DNA of 64,000 nucleotides from DASXHZ01 sp036488085. Lineage in GTDB: Bacteria > Acidobacteriota > Thermoanaerobaculia > Gp7-AA8. Shown here piece after piece: positions 1 through 9,458 of the stretch. Where the stretch lies: assembly GCA_036488085.1 (NCBI GenBank), contig DASXHZ010000060.1:1-64000 (forward strand). The letters run 5' to 3'. The notes beneath the pieces are model-generated. The model made no database searches. It was given only the letters and a program-made list of their open reading frames with translations, and was not told the origin of the DNA. The translations under genes were made by a program, and so were the position numbers. The first letter of the stretch is position 1. Each line of letters starts with the position of its first letter.

Positions 1-109
1 CCTCGTAACCACGTAACCGCAGCTCACATGGTTTCGAGGTTACGCGGTTTCGAGGTTACGCGGTTGTGGTCGTAACCACCGATCTCGTAACCTCGTAACC
101 CCGTCACGC
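1..109. repeat. GTAAC-rich intergenic repeat
   Basis: No gene is visible here. The 16-bp word GTTTCGAGGTTACGCG occurs twice in perfect tandem at 31-46 and 47-62. It is flanked on both sides by its inverted counterpart in CGTAACC words (4-20 and 71-104), so the stretch can fold into alternative hairpins. It follows the stop of the c-di-GMP protein and may act as a transcription end, but no T-run is seen. Confidence 0.6.
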
Positions 110-3100
110 TCACATCTGCAGCCGCGACTGCTTCACGGCGAGCATTGGCTGCTCGACGAGAGCGCGCGTGATGCCGTCGGCGTCGACCGGCCGGCTGAAG
201 TAGAAGCCCTGCGCTTCGTCGCATTGGCGACGCTGCAGGAAAGCGAACTGGTCCGCCGTTTCGACGCCTTCGGCGACCACTCGCAAACGGAGCGTGCGCG
301 CGATGGCGATGACCGCCGAGACGATCGCGCCGTCGCTCTCGTTCGTCGCGACGCCACCGACGAACGCGCGGTCGACTTTCACCGCGTTGATCGGGAAGCG
401 CTTCAGGTAGTTGAGCGACGAGTAGCCGGTGCCGAAGTCGTCGATGGAGATCGCGACGCCGATGTCGCTGAGCGACCGCAGCACTTCGATGCTCAACTCG
501 GCGTTCTGCATCGCGGTGCTCTCCGTGATCTCGAGATCGAGCACCGCGGGATCGATGCGCGCGTCGGCAATGGTGCGGCGCACGAGATCGGCGAGGTCGT
601 ACTGCTGGAACTGGCGCGCGGAAAGGTTGACGGCCATCCGCAGCGGCGGCAGCCCGCAATCCTGCCACTCGCGCGCCTGCATGCAGGCGTTGCGGAGCAC
701 CCATTCGCCGATTGGAAAAATGAGCCGGCTCTCCTCCGCCATCGGGATGAACGCCAGCGGCTCGATGAGGCCGCGCTCCGGATCGTTCCACCGCACGAGC
801 GCCTCGACGCCGATGATCCGGCCGCTCGCGAGGTTCACCTGCGGCTGGTAATGCAGCACCAGTTGGTTGAGCTGCATCGCCTTCCGCAGCCGCGTCTCGA
901 GCGACAGCCGCTCCAGCGCCCGCGTCTTCATCTCATCGGTGCAGAGCTGGTAGTTGTTCCGTCCCGACTCCTTCGCCCGGTACATCGCGCTGTCGGCGTT
1001 GCGGAGCAGCGTCTCGACGTCGAAGCCGTCGACCGGATAGAGCGCGATGCCGATGCTCGCCGAGAGCTCGATCGGCATTCCGGAGATGGTCATCGGCATT
1101 TGCACCGCCTCGAGGATTTTCTGCGCCACCTGCGCCGCATCCTCGGGGTGTCGGAGCTCCGAGAGAATGATCGTGAACTCGTCGCCGCCGAGGCGCGCGA
1201 CCGTGTCGTCCTCGCGGATGCAGTCGCGCAGCCGCTGCGACATCTCGAGCAGCAGCTCGTCGCCCGCCGTGTGGCCGAGCGTGTCGTTCACGCTCTTGAA
1301 GTGATCGAGGTCGATGAACATCACGGCGAGCGATTTGCCGCTACGCCGCGCGCGGTTGATGCCGAGGGCCAGGCGGTCGGTGAAGAGCCGCCGGTTCGGG
1401 AGGTGCGTGAGGACGTCGTGGTACGCGTGGAACTCGATCTGTTCTTCCGCGCGCTTCCGGTCGCTGATGTCGACGACCGTCACGTGGATCATCGCCTGCT
1501 CGCCCTGGCCGACGAGGCCGAGGTTCTGGAGAACCCAGACGCGTCCTCCATCGACGCGCCGCAACTCGATCTCGACGCCGTTGAGCATCCCGGCGTCCTG
1601 CAGCATCGACGCGAGCTCGTCGCGCTCGACTTTGCGCTCGTAAAGGTCGCGGACTGACTTGCCGACGAGGTCGTTCCGCTTCGCGCCGACCAGCGTCGCG
1701 AAGGTCGAGTTGCAGTCGACGATCTCCCCTCTCACGTCGGTGACGTAAACGCCGGCGGCGTTCTGCTCGAAGAGCAGCCGATACCGCACCTCGGACTCCC
1801 GCAGCGCCGCCTCGGCTGCGAATCGCGCCGTGACGTCGCGGAAACTCCAGACGCGCACCTTCGCGATCCCCTCGATCGTGCGGCCGATCGAGTAACGCTC
1901 GAAGCGGCGGCCGTCCCTGAACTCGAGAAGCTCGAAGCTCTCCGCCTCCGGCTGCGCGTAGAGCGTCGCGATGGTGCTCTCGTATTCGGCCGGCTGCGAG
2001 AGTTGGTCGACCACCGTCGAGCGGACGAGTTTCTCGTCGGCGGTGTCGATGATGTCCTGCGGGATGCGCCACATGTCGACGAAGCGCTGGTTGTACGTGA
2101 GGATGTGGCCGCGATCGTCGGTGACGAGGATGCCGTCCGCGGTCGAGTCGAGGGTCGAGTGCAGGAGCGTCACGGCGCGCCGTGCCTCTCGCTCGGCGCG
2201 CTTCCGCTCCCGCATGTCGCGTCCGATGATGATCGCTCCGGCCGCCTCCCCCTGGTGAATGACCGGCGAGATCGACAGCGTGAGGTCGACTTTGCCGCCC
2301 TCTCGCGATCGGAACGCGTACTCCGCGCTGCGGACCGAACGGCGGCGCAGCGTCGAGTTCAGATCGTCGTCGCGCGAGGCGAGGATCTCTTCGATACGAC
2401 GTCCGGTCAGCTCGTCGGGCTTGTAGCCGAGGAGGTTCTTGGCAGCGTCGTTCGCAAACTGGATGCGGCTGTCGCGATCGCAGACGAAGAGGACGTCGAC
2501 CATCGTGTTGATGATCTCGTTGGCGGCGAGCGACGGCGTGATCGGCATGAGGTCGTAGTGACGCACGACGTGCGCGACGACCGCCACGAATCCGAAGATC
2601 GCCAGGAAGCCGAACGGGTAGACGGCGAAACCGAACTTACCGAGGAAGTCGACGCAGCCGAAGTAGGCGATGGCGAACGCGATGATCAGGAGGCGGATGC
2701 GCTCGCGCTCCACCCCGCGGGCGTCCGGCCGCGCGCGGACGAACTCCGCCAGCGCCGCGATGAGGAAGCCGCAGAAGAAGAGAAGGAAGGGGATGCTGGT
2801 GACGAGGCCGTAGCGCGGGTAGTAGCCCCACCAATACCGCTGCACGCCGGTGATGAGGTCGCGCGTCTCGAGCGCGATGGCGCTGAACGCGGCCGCGATG
2901 ATCCACGATCCCCACACGACGCCGCGCCGCGACGGAAAGACGCGGAGCATCTCGACGCTGAAGTGATAGATCGCCGGCGCGAGGAACGGAACGCCGAGGT
3001 ACGCGAGTCGCGCCCAGTGGAGGGCCGTCTTCGCGTCTGCCGACAGGTACATCATCGTGAACGCCGCGAACCAGATGGCGGCGCACACCGTCAACGCGAA

Positions 3101-3232
3101 GAAAGCGACGCTGACGCGCGAGACACGCCGCAGCATGACGCGCAGCCCGAACAACAGCATGAGCACCGTCGTAGCTGCGGTCGGAACCGCAAACGGCGAA
3201 AATACGTACACCGGTGTTTCGATCGTGGGCAC
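110..3232 (-). CDS. Membrane PAS-GGDEF-EAL c-di-GMP signalling protein
   Basis: A 1040-residue bifunctional-type cyclic-di-GMP protein. Residues 1-230 hold about seven hydrophobic segments, resembling the 7TM sensor region placed before some histidine kinases. Three PAS-like domains follow (about 245-350, 360-480 and 490-600), then GGDEF (about 610-775, intact GGDEF signature in RLGGDEF) and EAL (about 785-1030, with EALVRW and DFGTGYSSL). Both catalytic signatures are intact, so it could make or degrade c-di-GMP; the net activity cannot be read from sequence. It sits alone, divergent from the FAD oxidoreductase at 3298, and is probably a membrane-bound environmental or redox sensor. Confidence 0.93.
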   Translation of the reverse strand: MPTIETPVYVFSPFAVPTAATTVLMLLFGLRVMLRRVSRVSVAFFALTVCAAIWFAAFTMMYLSADAKTALHWARLAYLGVPFLAPAIYHFSVEMLRVFPSRRGVVWGSWIIAAAFSAIALETRDLITGVQRYWWGYYPRYGLVTSIPFLLFFCGFLIAALAEFVRARPDARGVERERIRLLIIAFAIAYFGCVDFLGKFGFAVYPFGFLAIFGFVAVVAHVVRHYDLMPITPSLAANEIINTMVDVLFVCDRDSRIQFANDAAKNLLGYKPDELTGRRIEEILASRDDDLNSTLRRRSVRSAEYAFRSREGGKVDLTLSISPVIHQGEAAGAIIIGRDMRERKRAEREARRAVTLLHSTLDSTADGILVTDDRGHILTYNQRFVDMWRIPQDIIDTADEKLVRSTVVDQLSQPAEYESTIATLYAQPEAESFELLEFRDGRRFERYSIGRTIEGIAKVRVWSFRDVTARFAAEAALRESEVRYRLLFEQNAAGVYVTDVRGEIVDCNSTFATLVGAKRNDLVGKSVRDLYERKVERDELASMLQDAGMLNGVEIELRRVDGGRVWVLQNLGLVGQGEQAMIHVTVVDISDRKRAEEQIEFHAYHDVLTHLPNRRLFTDRLALGINRARRSGKSLAVMFIDLDHFKSVNDTLGHTAGDELLLEMSQRLRDCIREDDTVARLGGDEFTIILSELRHPEDAAQVAQKILEAVQMPMTISGMPIELSASIGIALYPVDGFDVETLLRNADSAMYRAKESGRNNYQLCTDEMKTRALERLSLETRLRKAMQLNQLVLHYQPQVNLASGRIIGVEALVRWNDPERGLIEPLAFIPMAEESRLIFPIGEWVLRNACMQAREWQDCGLPPLRMAVNLSARQFQQYDLADLVRRTIADARIDPAVLDLEITESTAMQNAELSIEVLRSLSDIGVAISIDDFGTGYSSLNYLKRFPINAVKVDRAFVGGVATNESDGAIVSAVIAIARTLRLRVVAEGVETADQFAFLQRRQCDEAQGFYFSRPVDADGITRALVEQPMLAVKQSRLQM

Positions 3233-3297
3233 GATGCTATTCGCTGAAACTAGGGAGAGAGGCCTTATTCTGAGCGTCCGAGGTAGGTTTTGTCGAG

Positions 3298-4350
3298 GTG
3301 AGTGTGCGCAAGGCGGTTGACGTGCTGATCATCGGAGCGGGGGTGACCGGTGCGAGCATCGCGCATCACCTCGCGTCGCTCGGCGTGCGCGACATCGCCG
3401 TGATCGACCGCGCGCCCGCGATCGGCGGCGGCAGCTCGCCGCGCGCTACCGGCGGTTTTCGCGCTCAGTTCGAGACTGAGGTGAACGTCAGACTGTCGAT
3501 GCTCTCCCGCGAAAAGCTGCTCCGTTTCGAGGAGGAGACCGGCGTCAATCCCGGCTTCGCGCAACACGGATATCTGTTTCTGGCACGGTCGCCGGAGGTG
3601 CTCGACGGCCTCCGCGCGGCGGTTCGGGTACAGCACGCGTGCGGTGCGACGGAGTCGCGAGTCATCAGCGCCGAGGAGGCGCGCGCGATCAATCCTGCGA
3701 TTCACGACGACACGATCATCGGCGGCACTTACTCCCCTGCCGACGGTTTCATCCGGGCCATGCAGATCCTGCGCGGCTATTACGAGTCGGCGCAGCGGCA
3801 GGGCGTCGAGTTCCACTTTGGCGCCGATCGGCGCGACTTCTCCCCGCGCGTGATCGTGAACGCCGCCGGAGCCTGGGCGGCGGAGATCTGCGATGTGCCG
3901 ATCGCACCGGTGGAACGGCATGTGGCCGTGACCGTCGAAACCGAGGTGCTCGCCGAGTCGATGCCGATGACGATCTGGACGGACGACGGGTTCCACCTCC
4001 GTGTCCGCGATCGGCGAGTACTACTCCTCGCGCCGCCGCCGCTGATGCCGTCGATCGAATCGATCGCGCACGAACGCGTTCCGGTTCTGCGCGATGTGCC
4101 TCTCGATGCCGCCGCCGCGTGGTCCGGCTTCTACGAGATGACGCCCGACCGCCACGCCCTCATCGGCTGGATCAGCGAAAACCTCTTCATCGCCGGCGGC
4201 TCCTCGGGACACGGCGTCATGCACGCCCCCGCCATCGGCCAACTCGCCGCCGAGATGATCGCCGGCAAAACGCAGTCAATCGACATCCACGCGCTAAGGC
4301 CGCAACGGTTCGCCGAGGGAGAGGCGATCGTGTCGAGCGAGTTGTTGTAG
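3298..4350 (+). CDS. FAD-dependent oxidoreductase (DAO family)
   Basis: A 350-residue protein of the D-amino-acid-oxidase/glycine-oxidase/sarcosine-oxidase-like family. The N-terminal dinucleotide motif GAGVTGASIA (about residues 13-22) binds FAD, and the C-terminal GGSSGHGVMHAPAIG completes the FAD fold typical of DAO proteins. The start is GTG at 3298, which places the beta-strand before the GxGxxG motif at the usual distance. The substrate cannot be assigned; amino acids or N-methylated amines are the family norm. No signal peptide is seen, so it should be cytoplasmic. It stands alone between two genes on the opposite strand. Confidence 0.87.
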   Translation: MSVRKAVDVLIIGAGVTGASIAHHLASLGVRDIAVIDRAPAIGGGSSPRATGGFRAQFETEVNVRLSMLSREKLLRFEEETGVNPGFAQHGYLFLARSPEVLDGLRAAVRVQHACGATESRVISAEEARAINPAIHDDTIIGGTYSPADGFIRAMQILRGYYESAQRQGVEFHFGADRRDFSPRVIVNAAGAWAAEICDVPIAPVERHVAVTVETEVLAESMPMTIWTDDGFHLRVRDRRVLLLAPPPLMPSIESIAHERVPVLRDVPLDAAAAWSGFYEMTPDRHALIGWISENLFIAGGSSGHGVMHAPAIGQLAAEMIAGKTQSIDIHALRPQRFAEGEAIVSSELL

Positions 4351-4402
4351 GCGTCGGCCACGTTTGTCGCGATGGCACGCCCCTCACCCGGGGCGTCCGG
4401 CC

Positions 4403-5026
4403 CTACGAAACCGTGTTCACGATCGCGTCCGCGATGTCCCGGACGTACGCCGTGAGCCCGTGATCGCCCTCGTCGAACACGACGAGCCGCGACCCAGGCG
4501 CGAGGCCGATCGACTCCCAACGCTGCCACGTCTCCTCGACCAGCTCGAACGGCACGGTCTCGTCGCGGCGACCCATGAAGGCGATGACGCGGGTACGCGG
4601 CGGCTGCGCGTCGGCGTCCACCTCGTTCATCTGATCGAAAAACGCGCGATGGATTGGGGCATTCGCGTTCAAGTCGTGGTTCCACACCATCACCGGATCG
4701 CCCTCCGGGAGCCGCGTCTTCCACTGCGCCCCGACCCCGATCGCCGGCGCGATCAAGACCAGCGGCAGTTCGACGCCGCGCCGCACGATCTCGAGCGCGA
4801 CAAGCGCACCTAGCGAGCTGCCCGCGATCGCTTGCGGCGGATTCGCCTGCGCGCGCTCCATCGCGCGCTCGACCATCGCGTTCCAGTCGAGCTGCGAAAA
4901 CGACGGAACATTGAGGTCGGGCGTGTCGAGCTCGATCCCATGCGGCTTCAGTAAAGGCCGCAACGCCGTGATCTTCGCACTCGCCGGCGATGACGCGAAT
5001 CCGTGAAAGTAGAGAACGCGCGTCAC
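4403..5026 (-). CDS. YqiA/YcfP-type alpha/beta hydrolase
   Basis: A 207-residue serine hydrolase. It opens with a strand followed by FHGFASSPASAK, the oxyanion-hole region of the YqiA/YcfP esterase family. A GSSLGA nucleophile elbow at about residues 68-73 supplies the serine, and a late DEGDHG supplies the Asp/His region. The start ATG overlaps the stop of the methyltransferase gene by four bases (ATGA at 5023-5026), so the two are translationally coupled. The substrate is unknown; small esters or thioesters are plausible. A GC-rich hairpin-like stretch with GGGGCGTCCGGCCC lies just beyond the stop. Confidence 0.82.
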   Translation of the reverse strand: MTRVLYFHGFASSPASAKITALRPLLKPHGIELDTPDLNVPSFSQLDWNAMVERAMERAQANPPQAIAGSSLGALVALEIVRRGVELPLVLIAPAIGVGAQWKTRLPEGDPVMVWNHDLNANAPIHRAFFDQMNEVDADAQPPRTRVIAFMGRRDETVPFELVEETWQRWESIGLAPGSRLVVFDEGDHGLTAYVRDIADAIVNTVS

Positions 5027-5763
5027 TCCTTCACCGCGGTGTACTCGCTGAACGTCCCCAGCTCGACGTGGCGTTTGGCGTCAACGAACCCGGCGGTGCG
5101 GAGGGCGTCGAGGATGGTTTCGGGCGGGACGCACGAACGAATGGTGTCCCAGTAGTAATGCATCAGCTTCTCCGCCTCGGCGTTCCTGCTGCGGAGGCGG
5201 GCGAGAAACGGAACGATTGTGCCGAGGTGAAAGCGGAGGACGGCGTAGCCGAAGCGTGAGCGAGGCGGCGTGATCTCGAGGATCAGGACGCGGCCGTTCG
5301 GCCGGAGGACGCGGAACAGCTCCGCGAAGAGACCGCGGAGATCGGCGAAATGGCGGAGTGCGAACCCGATCGTCAGGAAGTCGAACGAGTTGTCGCGGAA
5401 CGGCAGCCGCTCTCCGGCGTTCTGCACCAGCGGGAGACGATGTTTGTGGCGGCCGGCTCGCAGCATCCCGATCGAGGCGTCGCTGGCGACGATGTCCTTC
5501 GCGATCCCCGCCGCCGAGCGTGCGACGACGCCCGTCCCCGTCGCGAGATCGAGCATCCGCATCCCCGACGCGAGCCCGGCGCGCTCCAGCGCCATCGTCC
5601 GGTAACGGTTCCCCGAACCGAACGACAGCATCCCGATGATGTCGTCGTACCACTCCGCCGTTTCATCAAAGATGTTGCGGACGAAACCCTCACGCTTCGA
5701 GGCGTCCCCGTAGTACTCGCCGAGGACGGGATGAGGGGGAAGGGCGTCAGGCATGTGGCGCAA
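5023..5763 (-). CDS. ubiE: UbiE/MenG-like C-methyltransferase
   Basis: A 246-residue class I SAM methyltransferase of the UbiE/MenG family, which methylates demethylmenaquinone or a ubiquinone precursor in quinone biosynthesis. The family N-terminus (VRNIFDETAEWYDD, about 28-41) is present. SAM motif I is LDLATGTGVVA (about 72-82), and NSFDFLTIGFALRH matches the conserved mid-domain UbiE block. Two in-frame ATGs (5763 and 5754) could start it. It is the first gene of a two-gene operon with the hydrolase at 4403. Other quinone genes are not in the window, so the exact substrate is an inference. Confidence 0.85.
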   Translation of the reverse strand: MRHMPDALPPHPVLGEYYGDASKREGFVRNIFDETAEWYDDIIGMLSFGSGNRYRTMALERAGLASGMRMLDLATGTGVVARSAAGIAKDIVASDASIGMLRAGRHKHRLPLVQNAGERLPFRDNSFDFLTIGFALRHFADLRGLFAELFRVLRPNGRVLILEITPPRSRFGYAVLRFHLGTIVPFLARLRSRNAEAEKLMHYYWDTIRSCVPPETILDALRTAGFVDAKRHVELGTFSEYTAVKE

Positions 5764-5806
5764 ATCATAGTTTCAGTTCACCGGGCATCCAATGTGATAT
5801 CCAACG

Positions 5807-5823
5807 CTTCGGAATGCCGAAGC
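5807..5823. promoter_or_regulatory. Candidate MarR operator O1
   Basis: The palindrome CTTCGGAATGCCGAAG has perfect 6-bp arms (CTTCGG/CCGAAG) around AATG and contains the annotated marR start codon (5814). A near-identical copy lies between marR and tolC at 6252. The pairing with a MarR gene and a repeat copy at the next promoter make it a probable autoregulatory site. If so, marR may use a downstream ATG (5838) or a leaderless message. Confidence 0.55.
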
Positions 5824-6242
5824 AATCTCTCGATGAGATGGCCCATGAGCTGATGGGGCATCTCGAGGTCCTGACGAAACGGTTCCTCCTGCCGGAGAAG
5901 ACGGCGCAGCTCAGCCGGAGCGAGACGGCGGTTCTGCGGTATCTCTCCGACCATGGCGCCGCCACGATGAGCGACCTCTCCTCGTTCCTCGGGCTGGCGC
6001 TCAGCAGCACCACGGGCGTGGTCGACGCCCTCGCCGAGAGGAAGCTGGTGGAGCGCAAACGGGGGGAAGGAGATCGCCGGCAGGTACGCGTCGCCCTCAC
6101 CCGGGGGGGAACGCGCATGCACGATGCCTTCATGGGCGCGCGTTGCGGCCTCGGCATCGGCATGCTGGAGCCGCTCACCGAGGCCGAACGGAAGAGGCTC
6201 CTCGATTCTTTTCGCAAGATGACCTCAGGATTACTTCGGTAA
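5814..6242 (+). CDS. MarR-family transcriptional regulator
   Basis: A 142-residue winged-helix dimer-type repressor. The recognition region shows ETAVLRYLSDHGAATMSDLSS (abridged), then LGLALSSTTGVVDALAERKLVERK and the wing GDRRQVRVALT, the standard MarR layout. It precedes tolC, emrB and emrA on the same strand and probably represses them, being released by a drug-like ligand. A shine-dalgarno sequence is not evident before ATG 5814, and that codon lies inside a palindrome. The start could therefore be ATG 5838, which would remove eight residues. Confidence 0.87.
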   Translation: MPKQSLDEMAHELMGHLEVLTKRFLLPEKTAQLSRSETAVLRYLSDHGAATMSDLSSFLGLALSSTTGVVDALAERKLVERKRGEGDRRQVRVALTRGGTRMHDAFMGARCGLGIGMLEPLTEAERKRLLDSFRKMTSGLLR

Positions 6243-6266
6243 TCCGAAATATTCGGAATGTCGAAG
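6243..6266. promoter_or_regulatory. Candidate MarR operator O2 before tolC
   Basis: Just after the marR stop, CCGAA-ATA-TTCGG is immediately followed by TTCGGAATGTCGAAG. This second word differs at a single base from the palindrome at the marR start (5808-5822). The two matching sites bracket marR and sit 18 bases upstream of the tolC start at 6284. Confidence 0.55.
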
Positions 6267-6283
6267 TGTTGGTAAGGAACTCC

Positions 6284-7825
6284 GTGAAACGCATTCTCAC
6301 ACTCGTATCCGTCCTGTTATCGACTGCCGCATTCGCGCAGACGCCTCCCGTCCCGCTGCCTCAGCCGATGGCCCCGCTACCGCAACAGGTACCGCAACAG
6401 GTACCGCAACCGATGCCGCCGCCGGTAGTGCCACCGCCACCGCCAGCTCCACCGCCGGTCGCGCCGCAGCCCGGTCTACAGCCGGAGCCGCTTCCACTGC
6501 CTCAGCCGCTGGGAATCGTCAATCAGCCGCCGGCTCCGGCGCCGCAGGTCACGGCGGCCGGCACTGAGGCGACACCGAACCCGCTTCCGCTCACGATCGC
6601 AGGCGCGATCCGGATGGCGCTCAACGAAGGGACGCAGGCGCGGCTGGCGCGATCGGGTGAGGAGCGTGCGCTGATTGCGCGCCGCGAGGCGCTCGACGCG
6701 ATCCTGCCGCAGGCGAACGCGAGCCTGTCGCGCTACAACCAGTCGATCAATCTCGCGACGTTCGGCTTCACGCTGCCGGGCATCCCGCAGATCGTCGGGC
6801 CGTTCAACGTCACCGACGCTCAGGTCACGGCGGCGATGCAGTTGTTCAACCTCGCGGCACTGCGCGCCTATCAGTCCCGCAAAGCCGGCGTGAACGCGAG
6901 CCGCTACGACGTCGAGCGCGCGGAGAACGACGTCGCGGCCGCCGTGGCGCGGCTGTACGTCCTCGTGGCGCGCGCCGAGGCGCAGGTCAATGCGCGGACG
7001 GCGGACGTGAAGCTTTTCACCGAGCTTGCACGCGTGGCGAACGACGAGTTCAAGGCGGGAACGGGAACGCGGCTCGACGTCGCGCAGGCTCATGTCCAGC
7101 TCTCGCGTGCGCAGCAGTCGTTGCTCTCCGCGCGCAACGACCGCGAGACCGCGCGGCTCGCGATTCTCAACGCCATCGGCGCCGACGAAGGGACGGACGT
7201 GATCCTCACCGACGCGCTGAACGCGCCGTCGAACGTCCCGGACACGGCCGCGGCAATCGCGGCAGCACGCGACCGTCGCCCCGACCTCAAGGCGTTTGAA
7301 GGGCAGGAGCGGGCGGCGCAGCTTTTCGTCGAGGCACAACGCGACCGGCGTCTGCCAAGCGTCTCGCTCGACTTCGCGGGCGACTACAGCGGCAACAAGA
7401 GCACCGACCTCCTCTGGTCGCGGCGCATTGCCGCCATGGCTTCGGTGCCGATCTTCCGCGGCGACATCAACTCGGCCATCGCGCGCGCGAAGGTCGACTT
7501 GGAAGACATCCGCACGCGGCATCACGCGGCCGAGCGCGACGTCGAGCAGGAGGTCCGCTCCTCGCTCCTCACGGTGCAGAACGCGAACGCGCGTGTCGCC
7601 GTCGCGGCGGAAAACGTGAAGGTCGCCGAAGAAGCGCTCACCATCTCGCGCGACCGCCGCGCCGCCGGCTACGGCTCGCCCGTCGAAGTCGATCGCGCCG
7701 AGGATGCGTACCGGCAGGCGCATGAAGACCTGATCGCCGCGCAGGCGGACGCCTCGATGGCGTGGTACAGCCTGCAGCACGCAACCGGCGACATCAGGAC
7801 GTTGTTCGGAGAGCCGTCGAAATGA
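6284..7825 (+). CDS. TolC-family outer-membrane efflux channel
   Basis: A 513-residue outer-membrane factor for a tripartite efflux pump. The chosen GTG at 6284 follows GGTAAGGA and gives a proper signal peptide (VKRILTLVSVLLSTAAFA, cleavage before QTPP). An upstream in-frame ATG at 6143 would start inside marR and bury the signal. A proline-rich linker (about residues 25-95, PQ/PV/PL repeats) precedes two outer-membrane efflux repeats rich in long amphipathic helices. Its stop overlaps the emrB-like ATG by four bases (7822-7825). Together with the next two genes it forms a complete tripartite pump. Confidence 0.9.
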   Translation: MKRILTLVSVLLSTAAFAQTPPVPLPQPMAPLPQQVPQQVPQPMPPPVVPPPPPAPPPVAPQPGLQPEPLPLPQPLGIVNQPPAPAPQVTAAGTEATPNPLPLTIAGAIRMALNEGTQARLARSGEERALIARREALDAILPQANASLSRYNQSINLATFGFTLPGIPQIVGPFNVTDAQVTAAMQLFNLAALRAYQSRKAGVNASRYDVERAENDVAAAVARLYVLVARAEAQVNARTADVKLFTELARVANDEFKAGTGTRLDVAQAHVQLSRAQQSLLSARNDRETARLAILNAIGADEGTDVILTDALNAPSNVPDTAAAIAAARDRRPDLKAFEGQERAAQLFVEAQRDRRLPSVSLDFAGDYSGNKSTDLLWSRRIAAMASVPIFRGDINSAIARAKVDLEDIRTRHHAAERDVEQEVRSSLLTVQNANARVAVAAENVKVAEEALTISRDRRAAGYGSPVEVDRAEDAYRQAHEDLIAAQADASMAWYSLQHATGDIRTLFGEPSK

Positions 7826-9447
7826 CGACTGCCGCCGTCACGGCCGGCTTCGCGCCGGCGGTGCCGACCCGTCCGCCGGTCAACAAATGGCTGGTGACGG
7901 TGTCGATCACGTTCGGGACGCTGATGGGAGCGATCGACGCGTCGATCGTCAACGTCGCCGTGCCGCACCTGATGGGCGCCCTCGGCGCCACGGTCGAGCA
8001 GATCACGTGGGTGACCACCGGCTTCGTCATCGCGACGGTCATGGTCATGCCGCTCACCGGCTTTCTGGCGCGGCTGTTCGGCCAGAAGCGCGTCTACATG
8101 TTCTGTCTCGTCCTCTTCGTGGTCGGGTCGGCGTTGTGCGGCATGGCGCGCACGCTTCCGCTGCTCGTCATCTTCCGCGTCATCCAGGGCCTCGGCGCCG
8201 GCGCGCTCCAGCCGACCGAGCAGGCCATCCTCCGCCAGACGTTTCCGCTGAAAGAGCAAGGGATGGCGATGGCGGTCTTCGGGATGGCCGTCGTCCTCGG
8301 CCCGGCGTTCGGACCGACCCTCGGCGGCTACCTCGTCGACAACTACTCGTGGCCGTGGATCTTCTACATCAACATCCCGATCGGCGCTGTCTCGCTGTTG
8401 ATGGTCTCGCGCTTCGTGCACGAGCCGGAGGACATCCGCGTCGCGATGCACGCGATGGCGGAGCGCCAGCGCAAACACCTCGACTGGGCGGGCATCGGCC
8501 TGCTGATCGTCGGCGTCGGCACAATGCAGTACGTCCTCGAGGAAGGAAACCGGAACGACTGGTTCGCGTCGGGCGAGATCAAGACAATCCTGCTCGTCTC
8601 GATCGTCGTGCTGATCCTTCTCGTCATACGCGAGTTGAGTGCGACCGTGCCGGCAGTCGACTTCTCGCTCTTCAAGGACGTCGTCTTCATGTCCGGGACG
8701 ATGATCGGCGCCGTGATGTTCGCGATGCTGATGTCGGTGACGTTCCTCTTGCCGCTCTTCATGCAGACGCTCCTCGGCTTCTCGGCGACGCAGTCGGGCA
8801 TCGCGCTGATGCCGCGATCGCTATGCATGCTCGTGGTGATGCCGATCGTCGGGCGGCTCTACAACAAGGTGTCGCCGCGCATCGTCATCGCCTTCGGAAT
8901 CCTTCTCTTCGCGTACACGGCGTGGCTCATGGGCCACTACACGCTCCAGACCTCGAACCGCGACATCATGACGGTCCTCATCATCCAGGGCGTCGCGTTC
9001 GCGTGCCTCTTCATTCCGCTGACGACGGTCGCCCTCAGCACCATCCCGCGGCATCGAATGCCCGATGCGACCGGTCTCAACTCGCTGCTCCGCCAGATCG
9101 GCGGCTCGATCGGACTGGCGGTCATGGCGACGCTGATGACGCGTTTCGCCACGCGCGCTCGAGACGCGATGCTGCCGAACGTCACGCTCGCGCGGCCGGT
9201 CGTCGCGGCGCGCATCGGCGCGATCACGGCGATGCTGCAGTCGAAAGGATACGATCTCGCCTCCGCTCGCAGCACCGCGGCGCAGATGCTCGATTTCCAG
9301 ATCCGGCAGCAGGCGATGGTGCTCTCGTTCGAGCGGCTCTTTTACGTCTGCGGAATCGCGTTCCTCTGCGTCCTTCCGCTCACCCTCTTATTGCGTTCGC
9401 CTCATCACGGGCCGGCCGAGAAGGTCGACGTCCACATTGAAATGTGA
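7822..9447 (+). CDS. emrB: DHA2-family MFS drug exporter (EmrB-like)
   Basis: A 541-residue, 14-TM major facilitator of the DHA2/EmrB-QacA group, the inner-membrane proton-drug antiporter of the pump. Early GAIDASIVNVAVPH (about residues 34-47) is the DHA motif D1 region, and FLARLFGQKRVYM matches motif A. GMAVVLGPAFGPTLGGYLVD matches motif C of drug exporters. The start at 7822 overlaps the tolC stop as ATGA; an in-frame ATG at 7762 would run back into tolC. A large loop or amphipathic stretch near 440-490 is normal for EmrB. Confidence 0.93.
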   Translation: MTTAAVTAGFAPAVPTRPPVNKWLVTVSITFGTLMGAIDASIVNVAVPHLMGALGATVEQITWVTTGFVIATVMVMPLTGFLARLFGQKRVYMFCLVLFVVGSALCGMARTLPLLVIFRVIQGLGAGALQPTEQAILRQTFPLKEQGMAMAVFGMAVVLGPAFGPTLGGYLVDNYSWPWIFYINIPIGAVSLLMVSRFVHEPEDIRVAMHAMAERQRKHLDWAGIGLLIVGVGTMQYVLEEGNRNDWFASGEIKTILLVSIVVLILLVIRELSATVPAVDFSLFKDVVFMSGTMIGAVMFAMLMSVTFLLPLFMQTLLGFSATQSGIALMPRSLCMLVVMPIVGRLYNKVSPRIVIAFGILLFAYTAWLMGHYTLQTSNRDIMTVLIIQGVAFACLFIPLTTVALSTIPRHRMPDATGLNSLLRQIGGSIGLAVMATLMTRFATRARDAMLPNVTLARPVVAARIGAITAMLQSKGYDLASARSTAAQMLDFQIRQQAMVLSFERLFYVCGIAFLCVLPLTLLLRSPHHGPAEKVDVHIEM

Positions 9448-9458
9448 GTTGGTAATTC

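Noticed and set aside
224..1657. Long plus-strand open frame of 477 codons across the EAL/GGDEF gene
   Set aside because: It is the antisense shadow of the c-di-GMP gene, which has intact GGDEF and EAL motifs; the product is Arg/Asp/His-rich with no domain.
2003..3247. 414-codon plus-strand frame
   Set aside because: Antisense to the PAS and membrane region of the c-di-GMP gene; acidic low-complexity product.
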